Shown piece after piece: positions 1 to 10,657 of a stretch of DNA of 41,462 nt. The stretch comes from Candidatus Falkowbacteria bacterium RIFOXYC2_FULL_36_12 (GTDB lineage Bacteria; Patescibacteriota; Patescibacteriia; UBA11705). The notes under the pieces were generated by a model. It had not been told where the DNA came from, made no database searches, and worked only from the letters and a program-made list of their open reading frames with translations. The position numbers and the translations under genes were made by a program. The stretch is taken from positions 31,116 through 72,577 of the forward strand of contig MFGJ01000007.1 in assembly GCA_001778235.1 (NCBI GenBank). Direction: 5' to 3'. Within the stretch, counting starts at the first letter, position 1, and each line of letters starts with the position of its first letter.

Positions 1-1047
<1,047 letters not shown>

Positions 1048-1108
1048 TTATTTCAATACTTTTCAGTAAAATTGTATCTATATATTATAATTATATTTAT
1101 TATAAAAA

Positions 1109-2062
1109 TTATTTATTTTCCAAAGCGGCTTTGCCTGAACTGATTTCAGCGATCTCCTGTGTAATGGCTGACTGTCTAGCTTGGTTGAAAACCAAGGTTA
1201 ACCCGTCTATCATGTCGGTGGCGGCATCACTGGCATTTCTCATAGACATCATGCGAGCACTGTGTTCTGATGCGTCTGACTCCAAAACTGCTTGATAAAT
1301 CTGAACTTCTAACAGTCTTGGCATTAATTTTTCCAAAACAGCCCTTGGATTTGGTTCAAAAATATATTCAAAATTCATGTCACCTTTTTTCAAATATTTT
1401 TCTTTTTTCTCTGAAATAAATTCTTTTGTCATCTCAATCCCAGCACTTTTTCCCACAATGCCTAAATATTCTTCTGGATTTGGATCAATTGGTAAAAGTT
1501 GCTTTACCCTGGCTTGCTGTTTTACAGCTGAAACATAATCGGTATAGGCAACCATAACTTTGTCGTATTTTTTCTCGGTATAATCTTTTATTATCATGTG
1601 GACCATACTAGAAACCTCGGCTGCACTGGTTGTGACATCTTGTTTGATAAAATCAGCTGTTACTGTCTGGTCCTCATTTAAAAGCAAATCTCTGGCTCTG
1701 GTTCCCAAAGTAATTATATCGGTTTTTTTGATATTTTTTTCATGCTTTCTTATGGAATTCATGGCTTTCTGCACCACAGCATTATTAAAGCCTCCACACA
1801 AACCACGATTTGAACTAATTACAATTAATGCAACATTTGTTACTGTTCGCTTTTGAAGTAGTGGATGATGAACAGTATCGGTTTTCTCTGATAAATGTAA
1901 AATCGTGGTCCAAGCTAAATTGGCATAATCTCGAGTAGCCAAAACATTCTCAACTGCTTTTCTCATCTTAGCAGCAGAGACCATTTCCATCGCCTTGGTA
2001 ATCTTGTGAGTATTACCAACGGATTTGATTCTTCTTTTTAATTCTCTTGTTCCAAGCGACAT
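1109..2062 (-). CDS. atpG: F1 ATP synthase subunit gamma
   Basis: ORF MSLGTRELKRRIKSVGNTHKITKAMEMVSAAKMRKA..., SNRGLCGGFN motif. Confidence 0.95.
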   Translation of the reverse strand: MSLGTRELKRRIKSVGNTHKITKAMEMVSAAKMRKAVENVLATRDYANLAWTTILHLSEKTDTVHHPLLQKRTVTNVALIVISSNRGLCGGFNNAVVQKAMNSIRKHEKNIKKTDIITLGTRARDLLLNEDQTVTADFIKQDVTTSAAEVSSMVHMIIKDYTEKKYDKVMVAYTDYVSAVKQQARVKQLLPIDPNPEEYLGIVGKSAGIEMTKEFISEKKEKYLKKGDMNFEYIFEPNPRAVLEKLMPRLLEVQIYQAVLESDASEHSARMMSMRNASDAATDMIDGLTLVFNQARQSAITQEIAEISSGKAALENK

Positions 2063-2065
2063 AGC

Positions 2066-2094
2066 TTGACAAATTTAATAATTTATTATAATAT
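2066..2094 (+). promoter_or_regulatory. Near-consensus sigma70-type promoter for the Cys-rich cassette
   Basis: TTGACA at 2066-2071, 17-nt spacer to TAATAT 2089-2094 (overlapping TATAAT at 2087-2092). Confidence 0.6.
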
Positions 2095-2170
2095 ATTGGT
2101 TGTAACCGTGCGCCAACCCCTGAAGTATTTATCTCTCATGATAAAACTTCTGGGCAAGGGAGGACTAGTA

Positions 2171-2449
2171 ATGAGCGACAAGGTACGAGATGCATGCAGA
2201 TTCTGTCGTCCTTGTGATCATTTTGACGCTTATCATGGATTTGACTGTACATTGATTGCTGGAAATTCTGAACGATGCTGTGAATTTGGTGCTTGTACAA
2301 AAGCAAGAATTTCTGGCAAGCCTGTAAATCTGATGACGGCAACTTATGCGACGGTTGAAATGTGTGATGGCAATGTTACTGACATTTCCCGAAGGGGTCC
2401 TGATTTTATTGGTCGAATGGCTCAAATTGAGGTAATGCCTCCGCGATAA
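2171..2449 (+). CDS. Small Cys-rich protein (92 aa), unknown function
   Basis: ATG at 2171 preceded by GGGAGG Shine-Dalgarno; MSDKVRDACRFCRPCDHFDAYHGFDCTLIAGNSERCCEFGACTKA...; the longer ORF start at 2066 lies inside the promoter. Confidence 0.8.
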   Translation: MSDKVRDACRFCRPCDHFDAYHGFDCTLIAGNSERCCEFGACTKARISGKPVNLMTATYATVEMCDGNVTDISRRGPDFIGRMAQIEVMPPR

Positions 2450-2477
2450 CTATTAGAAAACTTCTAGTAGTTTTTTT
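2449..2477 (+). terminator. Rho-independent terminator of the Cys-rich cassette
   Basis: ACTATTAGAA-aac-TTCTAGTAGT (10 bp, one G-U) followed by T7. Confidence 0.8.
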
Positions 2478-2479
2478 AT

Positions 2480-4054
2480 TTAATTTGTTTTATCCTCGGC
2501 TTTTTCATCCTTGGCAATCATAAATTCTGGGTTGGCAGATTTAAATTCCTCAAGAACTGATTTTAATAGCTTCTCAATTTCTTCGGTTAATTCTTTTTCA
2601 GTTTCGATTTTCAGTAGCAGATCTTTGGCATTGGCATTTAGATATTTATGCAAAGCTGATTCAAAATCTTGAACTTTAACAATCTCAACATCATCTAAAT
2701 AACCATTAATTACTGCATATATAATAATGACTTGATTGGCTACAGGTACTGGTTCATAAATACCTTGTTTCAATATTTCAGTAATACGAGCACCGCGTGT
2801 AAGTTGTTTCTGGGTTTCTTCATCTAAATCAGAACCAAACTGCGCAAAAGCGGCTAATTCTCTGTATTGAGCTAACTCAAGTCTTAATTTCCCAGCAACT
2901 TTTTTCATGGCTTTTATTTGGGCTGATGATCCAACACGAGAAACTGACAAACCAGCATTTACAGCCGGACGAATACCCTGATAAAACAAATCATTTTCCA
3001 AATAAATTTGTCCATCTGTAATAGAAATTACATTGGTTGGAATGTAGGCAGAAACATCACCGGCCTGCGTCTCAATAATCGGTAAAGCAGTAAGAGAACC
3101 TCCACCATATTCATCGTTAAGCTTGCAAGCTCTCTCTAGTAATCGTGAATGCAAGTAGAAAATATCCCCAGGATAAGCTTCACGACCTGGTGGTCGACGC
3201 AATAAAAGAGAGACTTCTCTATAGGCGACCGCGTGTTTACTCAAATCATCATATATTACCAAAACATCTTTTCCCTGCTCCATAAAATATTCACCCATAG
3301 CAACTCCAGCGTAAGGAGCAATAAAGCTCAATGATGCTGGATCTGAAGCGCCGGCAAGTACAACTGTAGTATATTCCATGGCTCCATGTTCTTCTAATTT
3401 ATTTACAATACGAGCGATTTTTGATTCTTTTTGACCAATTGCAACATAGATACAAATCATGTCTTGTCCTTTTTGGTTTATGATAGTATCAATCGCAATT
3501 GCGGTCTTACCTGTTTGACGATCACCAATGATTAATTCGCGTTGACCTCGTCCAATTGGGATCATGGAATCAATAGCTTTTATTCCGGTCTGAACTGGCT
3601 GGTGAACAGATTTTCGAGTAATAACACCTGGCGCAATTTTTTCCACTGGATTAAATTTTGTGGTTTTTATTTCACCTTTACCATCTTTTGGGAAGCCCAA
3701 TGGATCAACAACTCGGCCGATCAAAGCCTCACCAACTGGAACCTCAAGAATTCTACCTGTGCTTTTGACTTCATCGCCTTCTTTTATCTTCAAATAATCA
3801 CCCAAAATCATTGCACCAACAAAATCTTCTTCCAAGTTCAGCACAACGCCAAAAACATTGTTACCAAAATCAATCATTTCTGATGCCTTGGCATTACTCA
3901 AACCAGATATCTTAGCAATACCATCTCCAACCTCAACCACTCGTCCAACATGATCAACAGAAACTTGTTGCTGAAAATTTTCTATCTGCTGTCTAAGAGC
4001 ATCAATAATATAATCCTTGTTTATTACTTTTTCATTTAGTTTTTTTCCTGACAT
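2480..4054 (-). CDS. atpA: F1 ATP synthase subunit alpha
   Basis: [15 protein letters not shown] Walker A; full-length alpha-subunit homology. Confidence 0.97.
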   Translation of the reverse strand: MSGKKLNEKVINKDYIIDALRQQIENFQQQVSVDHVGRVVEVGDGIAKISGLSNAKASEMIDFGNNVFGVVLNLEEDFVGAMILGDYLKIKEGDEVKSTGRILEVPVGEALIGRVVDPLGFPKDGKGEIKTTKFNPVEKIAPGVITRKSVHQPVQTGIKAIDSMIPIGRGQRELIIGDRQTGKTAIAIDTIINQKGQDMICIYVAIGQKESKIARIVNKLEEHGAMEYTTVVLAGASDPASLSFIAPYAGVAMGEYFMEQGKDVLVIYDDLSKHAVAYREVSLLLRRPPGREAYPGDIFYLHSRLLERACKLNDEYGGGSLTALPIIETQAGDVSAYIPTNVISITDGQIYLENDLFYQGIRPAVNAGLSVSRVGSSAQIKAMKKVAGKLRLELAQYRELAAFAQFGSDLDEETQKQLTRGARITEILKQGIYEPVPVANQVIIIYAVINGYLDDVEIVKVQDFESALHKYLNANAKDLLLKIETEKELTEEIEKLLKSVLEEFKSANPEFMIAKDEKAEDKTN

Positions 4055-4066
4055 AAGTATAAAAAT

Positions 4067-4603
4067 TTATAGATTAGAAATTTTCGACTGCAATCTACTG
4101 ATTTTGCCAATGACAGACGAGTCAACGACCTTGTCACCAAGTTGCAAACGCAAACCACCAATCAAATGTTTATTAATTATATTTTTTACAATTATCTGCT
4201 GTTCAAGTTTAATTGAAAAAAGTTGTTTCAAAGTTTTTTCTTGCTTGGCGGTCAGAGGGACTACACTCTCAACATTTAGTTCGAAAATTGAATCCTCATC
4301 AAGATTGTTTTTTCTAGCTTCAGCAATAATTGAATCCAAAGTCAGAAGAGCTTTTGACTTCAATAATAAAAATATAAAATTATAAGTCATCTCACTGATA
4401 AAATCCTGGAAAACTACTTTCAGAGCTTTCTTTTTATCAGTAAAACTGATGTGCGGATTGGTCAAGTACTGTTTCAATTCCAGGTTAGCATTCAATTTTT
4501 CGCTGACATCTGTCAAATCTGCAAGCAACTGTTCGAGAATCCCCTTTTCACGACCAAGCCTTGTCAATGCCTTGGCAAAATGTTTTTTATTAATCTTTTT
4601 CAT
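4067..4603 (-). CDS. atpH: F1 ATP synthase subunit delta
   Basis: Position in operon; LGDKVVDSSVIGKISRLQ C-terminal delta motif. Confidence 0.9.
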   Translation of the reverse strand: MKKINKKHFAKALTRLGREKGILEQLLADLTDVSEKLNANLELKQYLTNPHISFTDKKKALKVVFQDFISEMTYNFIFLLLKSKALLTLDSIIAEARKNNLDEDSIFELNVESVVPLTAKQEKTLKQLFSIKLEQQIIVKNIINKHLIGGLRLQLGDKVVDSSVIGKISRLQSKISNL

Positions 4604-4612
4604 GACAATTTA

Positions 4613-5125
4613 TTATTTTAGTTCAGTTTTTTCTAGGTCAAGCAAAACTTGATCTATTAACTTTTCTTGTTGTTTGTCTGTCATAGTATCAGCAGTTAAT
4701 TTACCTGATGCCAATAGAACCAATTCACCTAATTCTGATTTTACTTCCTTAATCATTTTTGCTCGTTCACTAGTTATTTCATTTTTTGCAGAGATAACAA
4801 TTTTTTCAGCTTCTAATTTTGTTTTGGCAAGTTTCTCCTGGCGAACAAGCTCTGCGTCTTTTTCTGATTGTCCAATGATTAATTGAGCCTGCTTTCGGCC
4901 TTCGGCGATTGCTTTTTTCTTTTCCTGCTCTGACTTCGACAGATTTTCTTCAATCAATTCAGCATTTTTCAAGCCATCATCAATTTTCTTACTACGATCT
5001 ACCATCAGCTTCATTAGTGGTCTTAGCCCAAAATAATACAAGACAGAAAAGACAATAATAAAATTGATTCCTTGGGCAATAAGTAATTTCCAATCAATGT
5101 GAAAAGTTTTAATTAATTCGTCCAT
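4613..5125 (-). CDS. atpF: Fo ATP synthase subunit b
   Basis: N-terminal TM helix plus long charged helix; operon position. Confidence 0.92.
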   Translation of the reverse strand: MDELIKTFHIDWKLLIAQGINFIIVFSVLYYFGLRPLMKLMVDRSKKIDDGLKNAELIEENLSKSEQEKKKAIAEGRKQAQLIIGQSEKDAELVRQEKLAKTKLEAEKIVISAKNEITSERAKMIKEVKSELGELVLLASGKLTADTMTDKQQEKLIDQVLLDLEKTELK

Positions 5126-5138
5126 ATATTATGAAATG

Positions 5139-5214
5139 AAGCGAGGTCAGCGAGTACAGCGAGTAAAGCTTATAAATTAACTCTTTACTTGCTGTAGTCT
5201 GTACTTGCTGTTTT
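5139..5214. repeat. Nonamer-based hairpin element, copy 1 (atpE-atpF intergenic)
   Basis: AGCGAGGTC-AGCGAGTAC-AGCGAGTAA-AGC arm versus TTTACTTGCTGTAGTCTGTACTTGCTG arm. Confidence 0.75.
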
Positions 5215-5263
5215 AATTTTCTATTTCTCCCCCACTAATTATTAATGAGGGAACAGCAAAAAA

Positions 5264-5560
<297 letters not shown>

Positions 5561-5630
5561 AATTTTACAAGTTAATTACTGTCGACTTTGAATGAATTTA
5601 TTTATAGTCGGTTTAACTTGATTTCAAGTG

Positions 5631-5703
5631 AATAAAGCGAGTACAGCGAGTACAGTAAATACAGTACCTGTACTTACCTCGCTTTACTTGCTTTAATCGC
5701 TGT
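5631..5703. repeat. Nonamer-based hairpin element, copy 2 (abuts atpB stop codon)
   Basis: AAAGCGAGTACAGCGAGTACAGTAAATACAGTA ... TACTTACCTCGCTTTACTTGCTTTAATCGCTG. Confidence 0.75.
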
Positions 5704-5704
5704 T

Positions 5705-6595
5705 TTAATGTTCTTCTGCTGTACCAGCGATGGTGTAATAAACTAGTGTCAACATACCAAAAATCAAGGCTTGGATAATCCCAACAATAACTTCCAAAAA
5801 CATAAATGGAATTGGTAGCCCAAAAGCAAAAATCACCGCAATCGAACTTAGCAAAACCTCACCAGCAAAAATATTACCGAACAGACGAAAACTTAAGGAA
5901 GCAACTTTGGCAATTTCACCAATTATTTCTACGAGCCCAACAAAAGCTTTGATCGGATTGACAAGAATTATAGCTGGTTCTTTTCTGATTTTCTTCGGTA
6001 TTTCAATCAGTGCATTGAAGTTTATAAATTTGTTGGTGTGTTTCCAAAAACCGACGGTGAACATGCCAAAAATATTTGCGCCAATAACAGAGATCAGGGC
6101 TAATGCCAAAGTAGTATTCAAATCAGCAGTTCCACCTCGAAAATATGGGATAAAAGTATCATTTTCAATAAAACCAATAGAACCTATCCCCGGCAATAGA
6201 CCAAGCCAATTATTCAATAATATAAAAATAAAAAAAGTGAACACAATCGGGAACACTTTCTCTGATTTTTTTCGATCATTGGTAACTGAATCACAAAGGT
6301 TTAGAGCCCCTTCAATCACCATTTCAAAAACATTTTGTAATCCTCTGGGAACTTGTTTTAATTTTAATCTTAGTACAACTGAAAAAATCAAGACTATCAG
6401 AACCACTAACCAGGTATTTAACAAAGAATTTGTTATATTAAAGCTTCCAATAGTGTATATCGGTTCAGCTGACAAGGAAATCTCATGCTCAAACTGTTCC
6501 CCACTTTGTTCAGTGTGGGCTTGAATCTCTCCAGTACGAGTTTCCACTGGTATTTCAATAGAATTATCCAGTTCATTACTAATCACTTGTGACAT
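5705..6595 (-). CDS. atpB: Fo ATP synthase subunit a
   Basis: SLSFRLFGNIFAGEVLL motif, multi-TM. Confidence 0.95.
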   Translation of the reverse strand: MSQVISNELDNSIEIPVETRTGEIQAHTEQSGEQFEHEISLSAEPIYTIGSFNITNSLLNTWLVVLIVLIFSVVLRLKLKQVPRGLQNVFEMVIEGALNLCDSVTNDRKKSEKVFPIVFTFFIFILLNNWLGLLPGIGSIGFIENDTFIPYFRGGTADLNTTLALALISVIGANIFGMFTVGFWKHTNKFINFNALIEIPKKIRKEPAIILVNPIKAFVGLVEIIGEIAKVASLSFRLFGNIFAGEVLLSSIAVIFAFGLPIPFMFLEVIVGIIQALIFGMLTLVYYTIAGTAEEH

Positions 6596-6615
6596 AATAT
6601 GTGAAGCTGAAATTT

Positions 6616-6885
6616 TTATTTTTTATTCTTTTCAGTTTTTTTTGAATTTGATGAGATTTCATTCATGGCTTGGATTGACTTTTTTACAACAGCAATATTG
6701 GTAATGATAAAAGCAATTCCAATTGAAATTAGGAATATCCATGGTGATTTATTATATCTTTCATCAAGCCAATCCCCAACAAAAACTGCCACAATAATCG
6801 GTCCAGCGACCCAAGCTGTTAATTCACCAAATAACTTCATGGCTGGTTGCCACCATTTTTTTTCATTATTTTCGTTGTTCATCAA
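6616..6885 (-). CDS. AtpZ/AtpI-family ATP synthase accessory membrane protein
   Basis: Two TM helices, first gene of the atp operon, typical AtpZ-like size. Confidence 0.75.
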   Translation of the reverse strand: MMNNENNEKKWWQPAMKLFGELTAWVAGPIIVAVFVGDWLDERYNKSPWIFLISIGIAFIITNIAVVKKSIQAMNEISSNSKKTEKNKK

Positions 6886-7048
6886 ATTTTCAAAATATAA
6901 TCACCTTTTATAAAAGGCTTTCGCCTATATTCTACTGAAAATAAATGCTTGTGTCAATAAACCATGTTGATAAACACCAGTTTTTGACAAATAAACCAAA
7001 AAATGACTAAAAATAGTCATCTCTGTATATCTTTTTTTATATGAAAAA

Positions 7049-7891
7049 TTAAAAAACTAAATTAAACAGCTGTTTGGCATTTTTTACTGTCAAATCTGCG
7101 GCTGCATCAAAATTAATTTGACGAATTTCAGCAATCTTCTGAACAACATATTCAACATAGATTGGCTCATTTCTTTTGCCCCGATAAGGCTCTGGTGTTA
7201 AATATGGACAATCTGTCTCGGCTAATATTCGATCTAGAGGCATCTGGGAAATAATATTTTTTGTAGTCCCTGTTTTGTCAAAAGTTATAACACCGGTAAA
7301 ACCAAGGTAAAAGCCTAATTCCAAAAACTGCTTGGCTATTTCCCAATCTGATCCAAAACAATGAATCACTCCCCTTTTTTTCGGCAGATTCTTTTTCAAT
7401 TCACTCAAAATATCTTTGTAGGCATCTTTGGGATTGTCTTTGCTCCCGCGACAATGAAGTATCAATGGAAGCTTATTTTGGTTGGCTAAATCTATTTGGG
7501 AGTGTAAGGCTTTTTTCTGTTTTTCTTTTATTGAATAAATATCTCGAGTAACATCAACATGGTAATAATCCAGTCCACACTCTCCGATTGCGATGACTTT
7601 TTTTTCTTGAGCTAAAATATTAAATGCAGAGTGATCAAATTCTTCAGCTTTGGCGTGAAATTTTACATCATCTTCCTCGACAATAAAATCTTCGAGGTGC
7701 ACAGGATGAAGACCGATTGAAGCATAAGTTTTTTTGAAGTCTGCGGTCATATCAACCGCTCTTTTGCTGGTACTAAATTGTGAGCCAACATTTATAATAG
7801 CAACCTGATGTTTTTCAGCCCTGGCCATTACTTGCTGAAAATCTGATTTAAAATCATTGAAATTTACATGAGCATGAGTATCGATTAACAT
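7049..7891 (-). CDS. tatD: TatD family metal-dependent hydrolase
   Basis: MLIDTHAHVNF, GECGLDYY, ILAETDCPYLTPEPYRGKRNEP. Confidence 0.95.
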   Translation of the reverse strand: MLIDTHAHVNFNDFKSDFQQVMARAEKHQVAIINVGSQFSTSKRAVDMTADFKKTYASIGLHPVHLEDFIVEEDDVKFHAKAEEFDHSAFNILAQEKKVIAIGECGLDYYHVDVTRDIYSIKEKQKKALHSQIDLANQNKLPLILHCRGSKDNPKDAYKDILSELKKNLPKKRGVIHCFGSDWEIAKQFLELGFYLGFTGVITFDKTGTTKNIISQMPLDRILAETDCPYLTPEPYRGKRNEPIYVEYVVQKIAEIRQINFDAAADLTVKNAKQLFNLVF

Positions 7892-7912
7892 AAAGAATCA
7901 TTATTTCACATT

Positions 7913-8410
7913 TTATAAAATACTTTTCAAGGCTTTCAAGGCTTCGGGAAGAAGAGGTAAGAAAATGTAGGAAATCATAAGTAATAATGGCGTAATTAAT
8001 GAATCTGCCATTTGGGAAATCAACCAATCATTGAGCGGATATTTACTTAGGAAATAAATAACAACGGATAAAACCAGAATGCCTTGGACAATCCCAAGAA
8101 CTGAACCAAGAAGTCTCTCAAAAGTTTTGAGAAAAGGAATAATTGCAATTATTTCAAAAACCTTGCCAAATCCCCAGAATAATAAGCTCATTATTTTCAA
8201 TATAAGCGAGAAAATCAGCAGAAAAGCAAAAAAATTGGATAAATTGTTTCCGCCCAGAAATGAGCCCAACAGAAGATAATATTTGCCGGCCAGTACCACG
8301 GCCACAACTAAACCTACCATACTGCCAACAACCTGGAGAAAACCCTGCTTAAAACCCCAAATAGCAAAAATCAAAATAACTCCGATTAGGATATAATCTA
8401 GAATGATCAT
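7913..8410 (-). CDS. CvpA family membrane protein
   Basis: Multi-TM, N-terminal DYILIGVILIFAIWGFKQGFLQ typical of CvpA. Confidence 0.8.
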   Translation of the reverse strand: MIILDYILIGVILIFAIWGFKQGFLQVVGSMVGLVVAVVLAGKYYLLLGSFLGGNNLSNFFAFLLIFSLILKIMSLLFWGFGKVFEIIAIIPFLKTFERLLGSVLGIVQGILVLSVVIYFLSKYPLNDWLISQMADSLITPLLLMISYIFLPLLPEALKALKSIL

Positions 8411-8436
8411 ATTTTTATTTTTATATTTTTATTTTT

Positions 8437-8814
8437 CTAATTTTTTTTACAAATATCGGCTATAGCCTGTAATACTTGCTCCAGCTCATTATATACTTGA
8501 TCGTTTCTAACTCTAAATACATTAATTTGTAGACTCTCCAAATAATCGGTTCGAATTCCGTCATAATAAACTGCCTTATCTGAATAATGCGATGGTCCAT
8601 CAACTTCAATTACCAATCTAGATTCAGGACAATAAAAATCAACAATGTAACGACCAATACTATGCTGTCGTCTAAACTTAATACCACAAAGTTGTTTGCC
8701 TTTAATTCTACTCCATAGCATGACTTCAGCTGAAGTCATGCTATTTCTTAGCTTCCTACGAAGTGGTAATAACTTTCTTTTATTGTGAATTTGTCCCATG
8801 TGTGATTTCCTCAT
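8437..8814 (-). CDS. DUF559 (very-short-patch-repair-like) endonuclease-fold protein
   Basis: MTSAEVMLW...FRRQHSIGRYIVDFYCPESRLVIEVDG motifs. Confidence 0.92.
   Translation of the reverse strand: MRKSHMGQIHNKRKLLPLRRKLRNSMTSAEVMLWSRIKGKQLCGIKFRRQHSIGRYIVDFYCPESRLVIEVDGPSHYSDKAVYYDGIRTDYLESLQINVFRVRNDQVYNELEQVLQAIADICKKN
8715..8744. repeat. Perfect 30-bp palindrome inside the DUF559 coding sequence
   Basis: ATAGCATGACTTCAG|CTGAAGTCATGCTAT, exact inverted repeat. Confidence 0.97.
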
Positions 8815-8820
8815 TGTATA

Positions 8821-8887
8821 ACCACCCCAGAGAAAGGATGCTAATATTCCCCTCCTTTTAGGACAAGGAGGGGATAAGAGAGGTGGT
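8821..8887. repeat. Nested palindromic element upstream of the DUF559 gene
   Basis: ACCACC...CCCCTCCTT-TTAGGAC-AAGGAGGGG...GGTGGT. Confidence 0.85.
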
Positions 8888-8892
8888 AATTT

Positions 8893-10404
8893 TTATTTTC
8901 GCATGAACAAAGACTCACCTTTGTCTAATTTTGTGCCCTCTTTTACTAAACCAATTTCACGATAATTTTCTTCAACAGATTGAATATTCAATTTCTTCAA
9001 TATTTGGTCTGATGTTTCTGGGAGGTATGGAGAAATAGCATAAGCTAAATGTCGAACAATCTCAATCAAATTATATAACACTTGTGACAATTTGTCATTG
9101 TTATTTTTTGCCAGTTCCCATGGTTTTTCTGAATCAATATAATTATCACACCATGAAACCAATTGCTGAATTAATTGAATGTTATCGTAAAGTTTTAAAT
9201 CAGAAAAATTCTTATCATATGTTTGCCAAAAACTTTTTAGATCAAAATCTGCTGTATATTTTCCTGCAGGAACAGAGCTAGAAAAATATTTTTCCGCCAT
9301 ACCTAAAACGCGACTGACAAGATTACCCAAACCATTAGCCAAATCAGCATTGTATTTCTTGACGAATTCTTCCGCCTTTATATCTCCATCATTACCAAAA
9401 GGAAATTGGGAAATAATTAGATATCTTGCAGCGTCTGAACCATAGGTATCAACTAATTCATTTGGATCAATAACATTACCAATACTTTTACTCATTTTTT
9501 GTCCATCAATAGTAAAAAATCCATGGGCAAAACAAACTTTTGGCAAGGGTAAATCAAGCGCCATTAATAAAGCCGGCAAGATAATTGCATGGAACTTCAA
9601 AATATCTTTGGCTAAAAGCTGAACTTCTGCTGGCCAAAATTTCTGGAATTTCTCACTATTATCCTTTATACCAAGTGCAGAAAGATAATTGAGGAGAGCA
9701 TCAACCCAAACATATATTGTTTGGTCCTGGTCAAAAGGAACTTTTATCCCCCAGTCAACACTTGCTCGACTGATAGCAATATCTTGTAAACCGTCGTGAA
9801 TAAAGCTAAGAACTTCGTTTTTTCTTGATTCTGGTTCAACTTTAAATGCTCCTGATTCAATTATTTTTTTTAAATCAGTTTGAAAATCAGATAAACGGAA
9901 AAACCAATTTGCTTCTTTTAGATGGTTTAATTTTTGCTTTGGATGGTCAGGACATTTTCCGTCAACTAAATCGCTCTCTGTTTTGTAGGCTTCACAACCA
10001 GTACAGTACAACCCTTCATATTCTCCCTGATACAATACTGGCTGACCAGAAGGGCCTTTGGCGTCTTTTAACTTTAATAATATTTCGATAACAGCTTCCT
10101 CGTGTCTGAATTCTGTAGTCCGAATAAAATCATTGTTTGATATGTTTAATTTTTGCCAAGTTGCTTGAAACTGCGCAGAAACTTCATCGCTAAAATCTTG
10201 CGGTAATTTACCGGCTTTTTCAGCTGCTTGAGCTATTTTTACTCCATGTTCATCAGTGCCTGTTAACAGAAAAACATTGTCATCCCCTATCTGCTTGCGA
10301 TAATAACGAGCTAAGATGTCGGCGGCAATTGTGGTATAAGCATGACCGAGATGAGGTTTATCGTTGACATAATAAATCGGAGTTGTGATGTAGAATTTGT
10401 TCAT
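8893..10404 (-). CDS. metG: Methionyl-tRNA synthetase
   Basis: YYVNDKPHLGHAYTT (HIGH-type), DGQKMSKSIGN (KMSKS). Confidence 0.97.
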   Translation of the reverse strand: MNKFYITTPIYYVNDKPHLGHAYTTIAADILARYYRKQIGDDNVFLLTGTDEHGVKIAQAAEKAGKLPQDFSDEVSAQFQATWQKLNISNNDFIRTTEFRHEEAVIEILLKLKDAKGPSGQPVLYQGEYEGLYCTGCEAYKTESDLVDGKCPDHPKQKLNHLKEANWFFRLSDFQTDLKKIIESGAFKVEPESRKNEVLSFIHDGLQDIAISRASVDWGIKVPFDQDQTIYVWVDALLNYLSALGIKDNSEKFQKFWPAEVQLLAKDILKFHAIILPALLMALDLPLPKVCFAHGFFTIDGQKMSKSIGNVIDPNELVDTYGSDAARYLIISQFPFGNDGDIKAEEFVKKYNADLANGLGNLVSRVLGMAEKYFSSSVPAGKYTADFDLKSFWQTYDKNFSDLKLYDNIQLIQQLVSWCDNYIDSEKPWELAKNNNDKLSQVLYNLIEIVRHLAYAISPYLPETSDQILKKLNIQSVEENYREIGLVKEGTKLDKGESLFMRK

Positions 10405-10657
10405 AGGTTATTAATTACGGATAATGTTCGTATGTTTTTTAAGCTTTTCAAATTTATTTTTTTTGGGTGAATGGTAGCCTTCCGTAAGCGGCATAGGCTG
10501 TTGAATGGAGGGTAATTAAAGGGGGTGAATTGCCCGAAATCCAAGGCACTTTATTGTAATATTAACATTTTTATATTGAAAATACAAACAATTGATTTTT
10601 ATAGTTTGTTTTGGTATATTATTAACACAATCTTATTTTAAATTGTAAAAAAATATT

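Noticed and set aside
5907-6524. 205-aa plus-strand ORF
   Set aside because: Antisense to atpB, which has clear homology; no translation signals.
8535-8556. GGTTCGAATTCC, tRNA T-arm-like string
   Set aside because: Lies inside the DUF559 coding sequence; no acceptor or anticodon arms around it.
10441-10560. T-box riboswitch upstream of metG/alaS
   Set aside because: No GGGTGGNACC antiterminator consensus nor a clear terminator/antiterminator pair; kept only as an unexplained segment.
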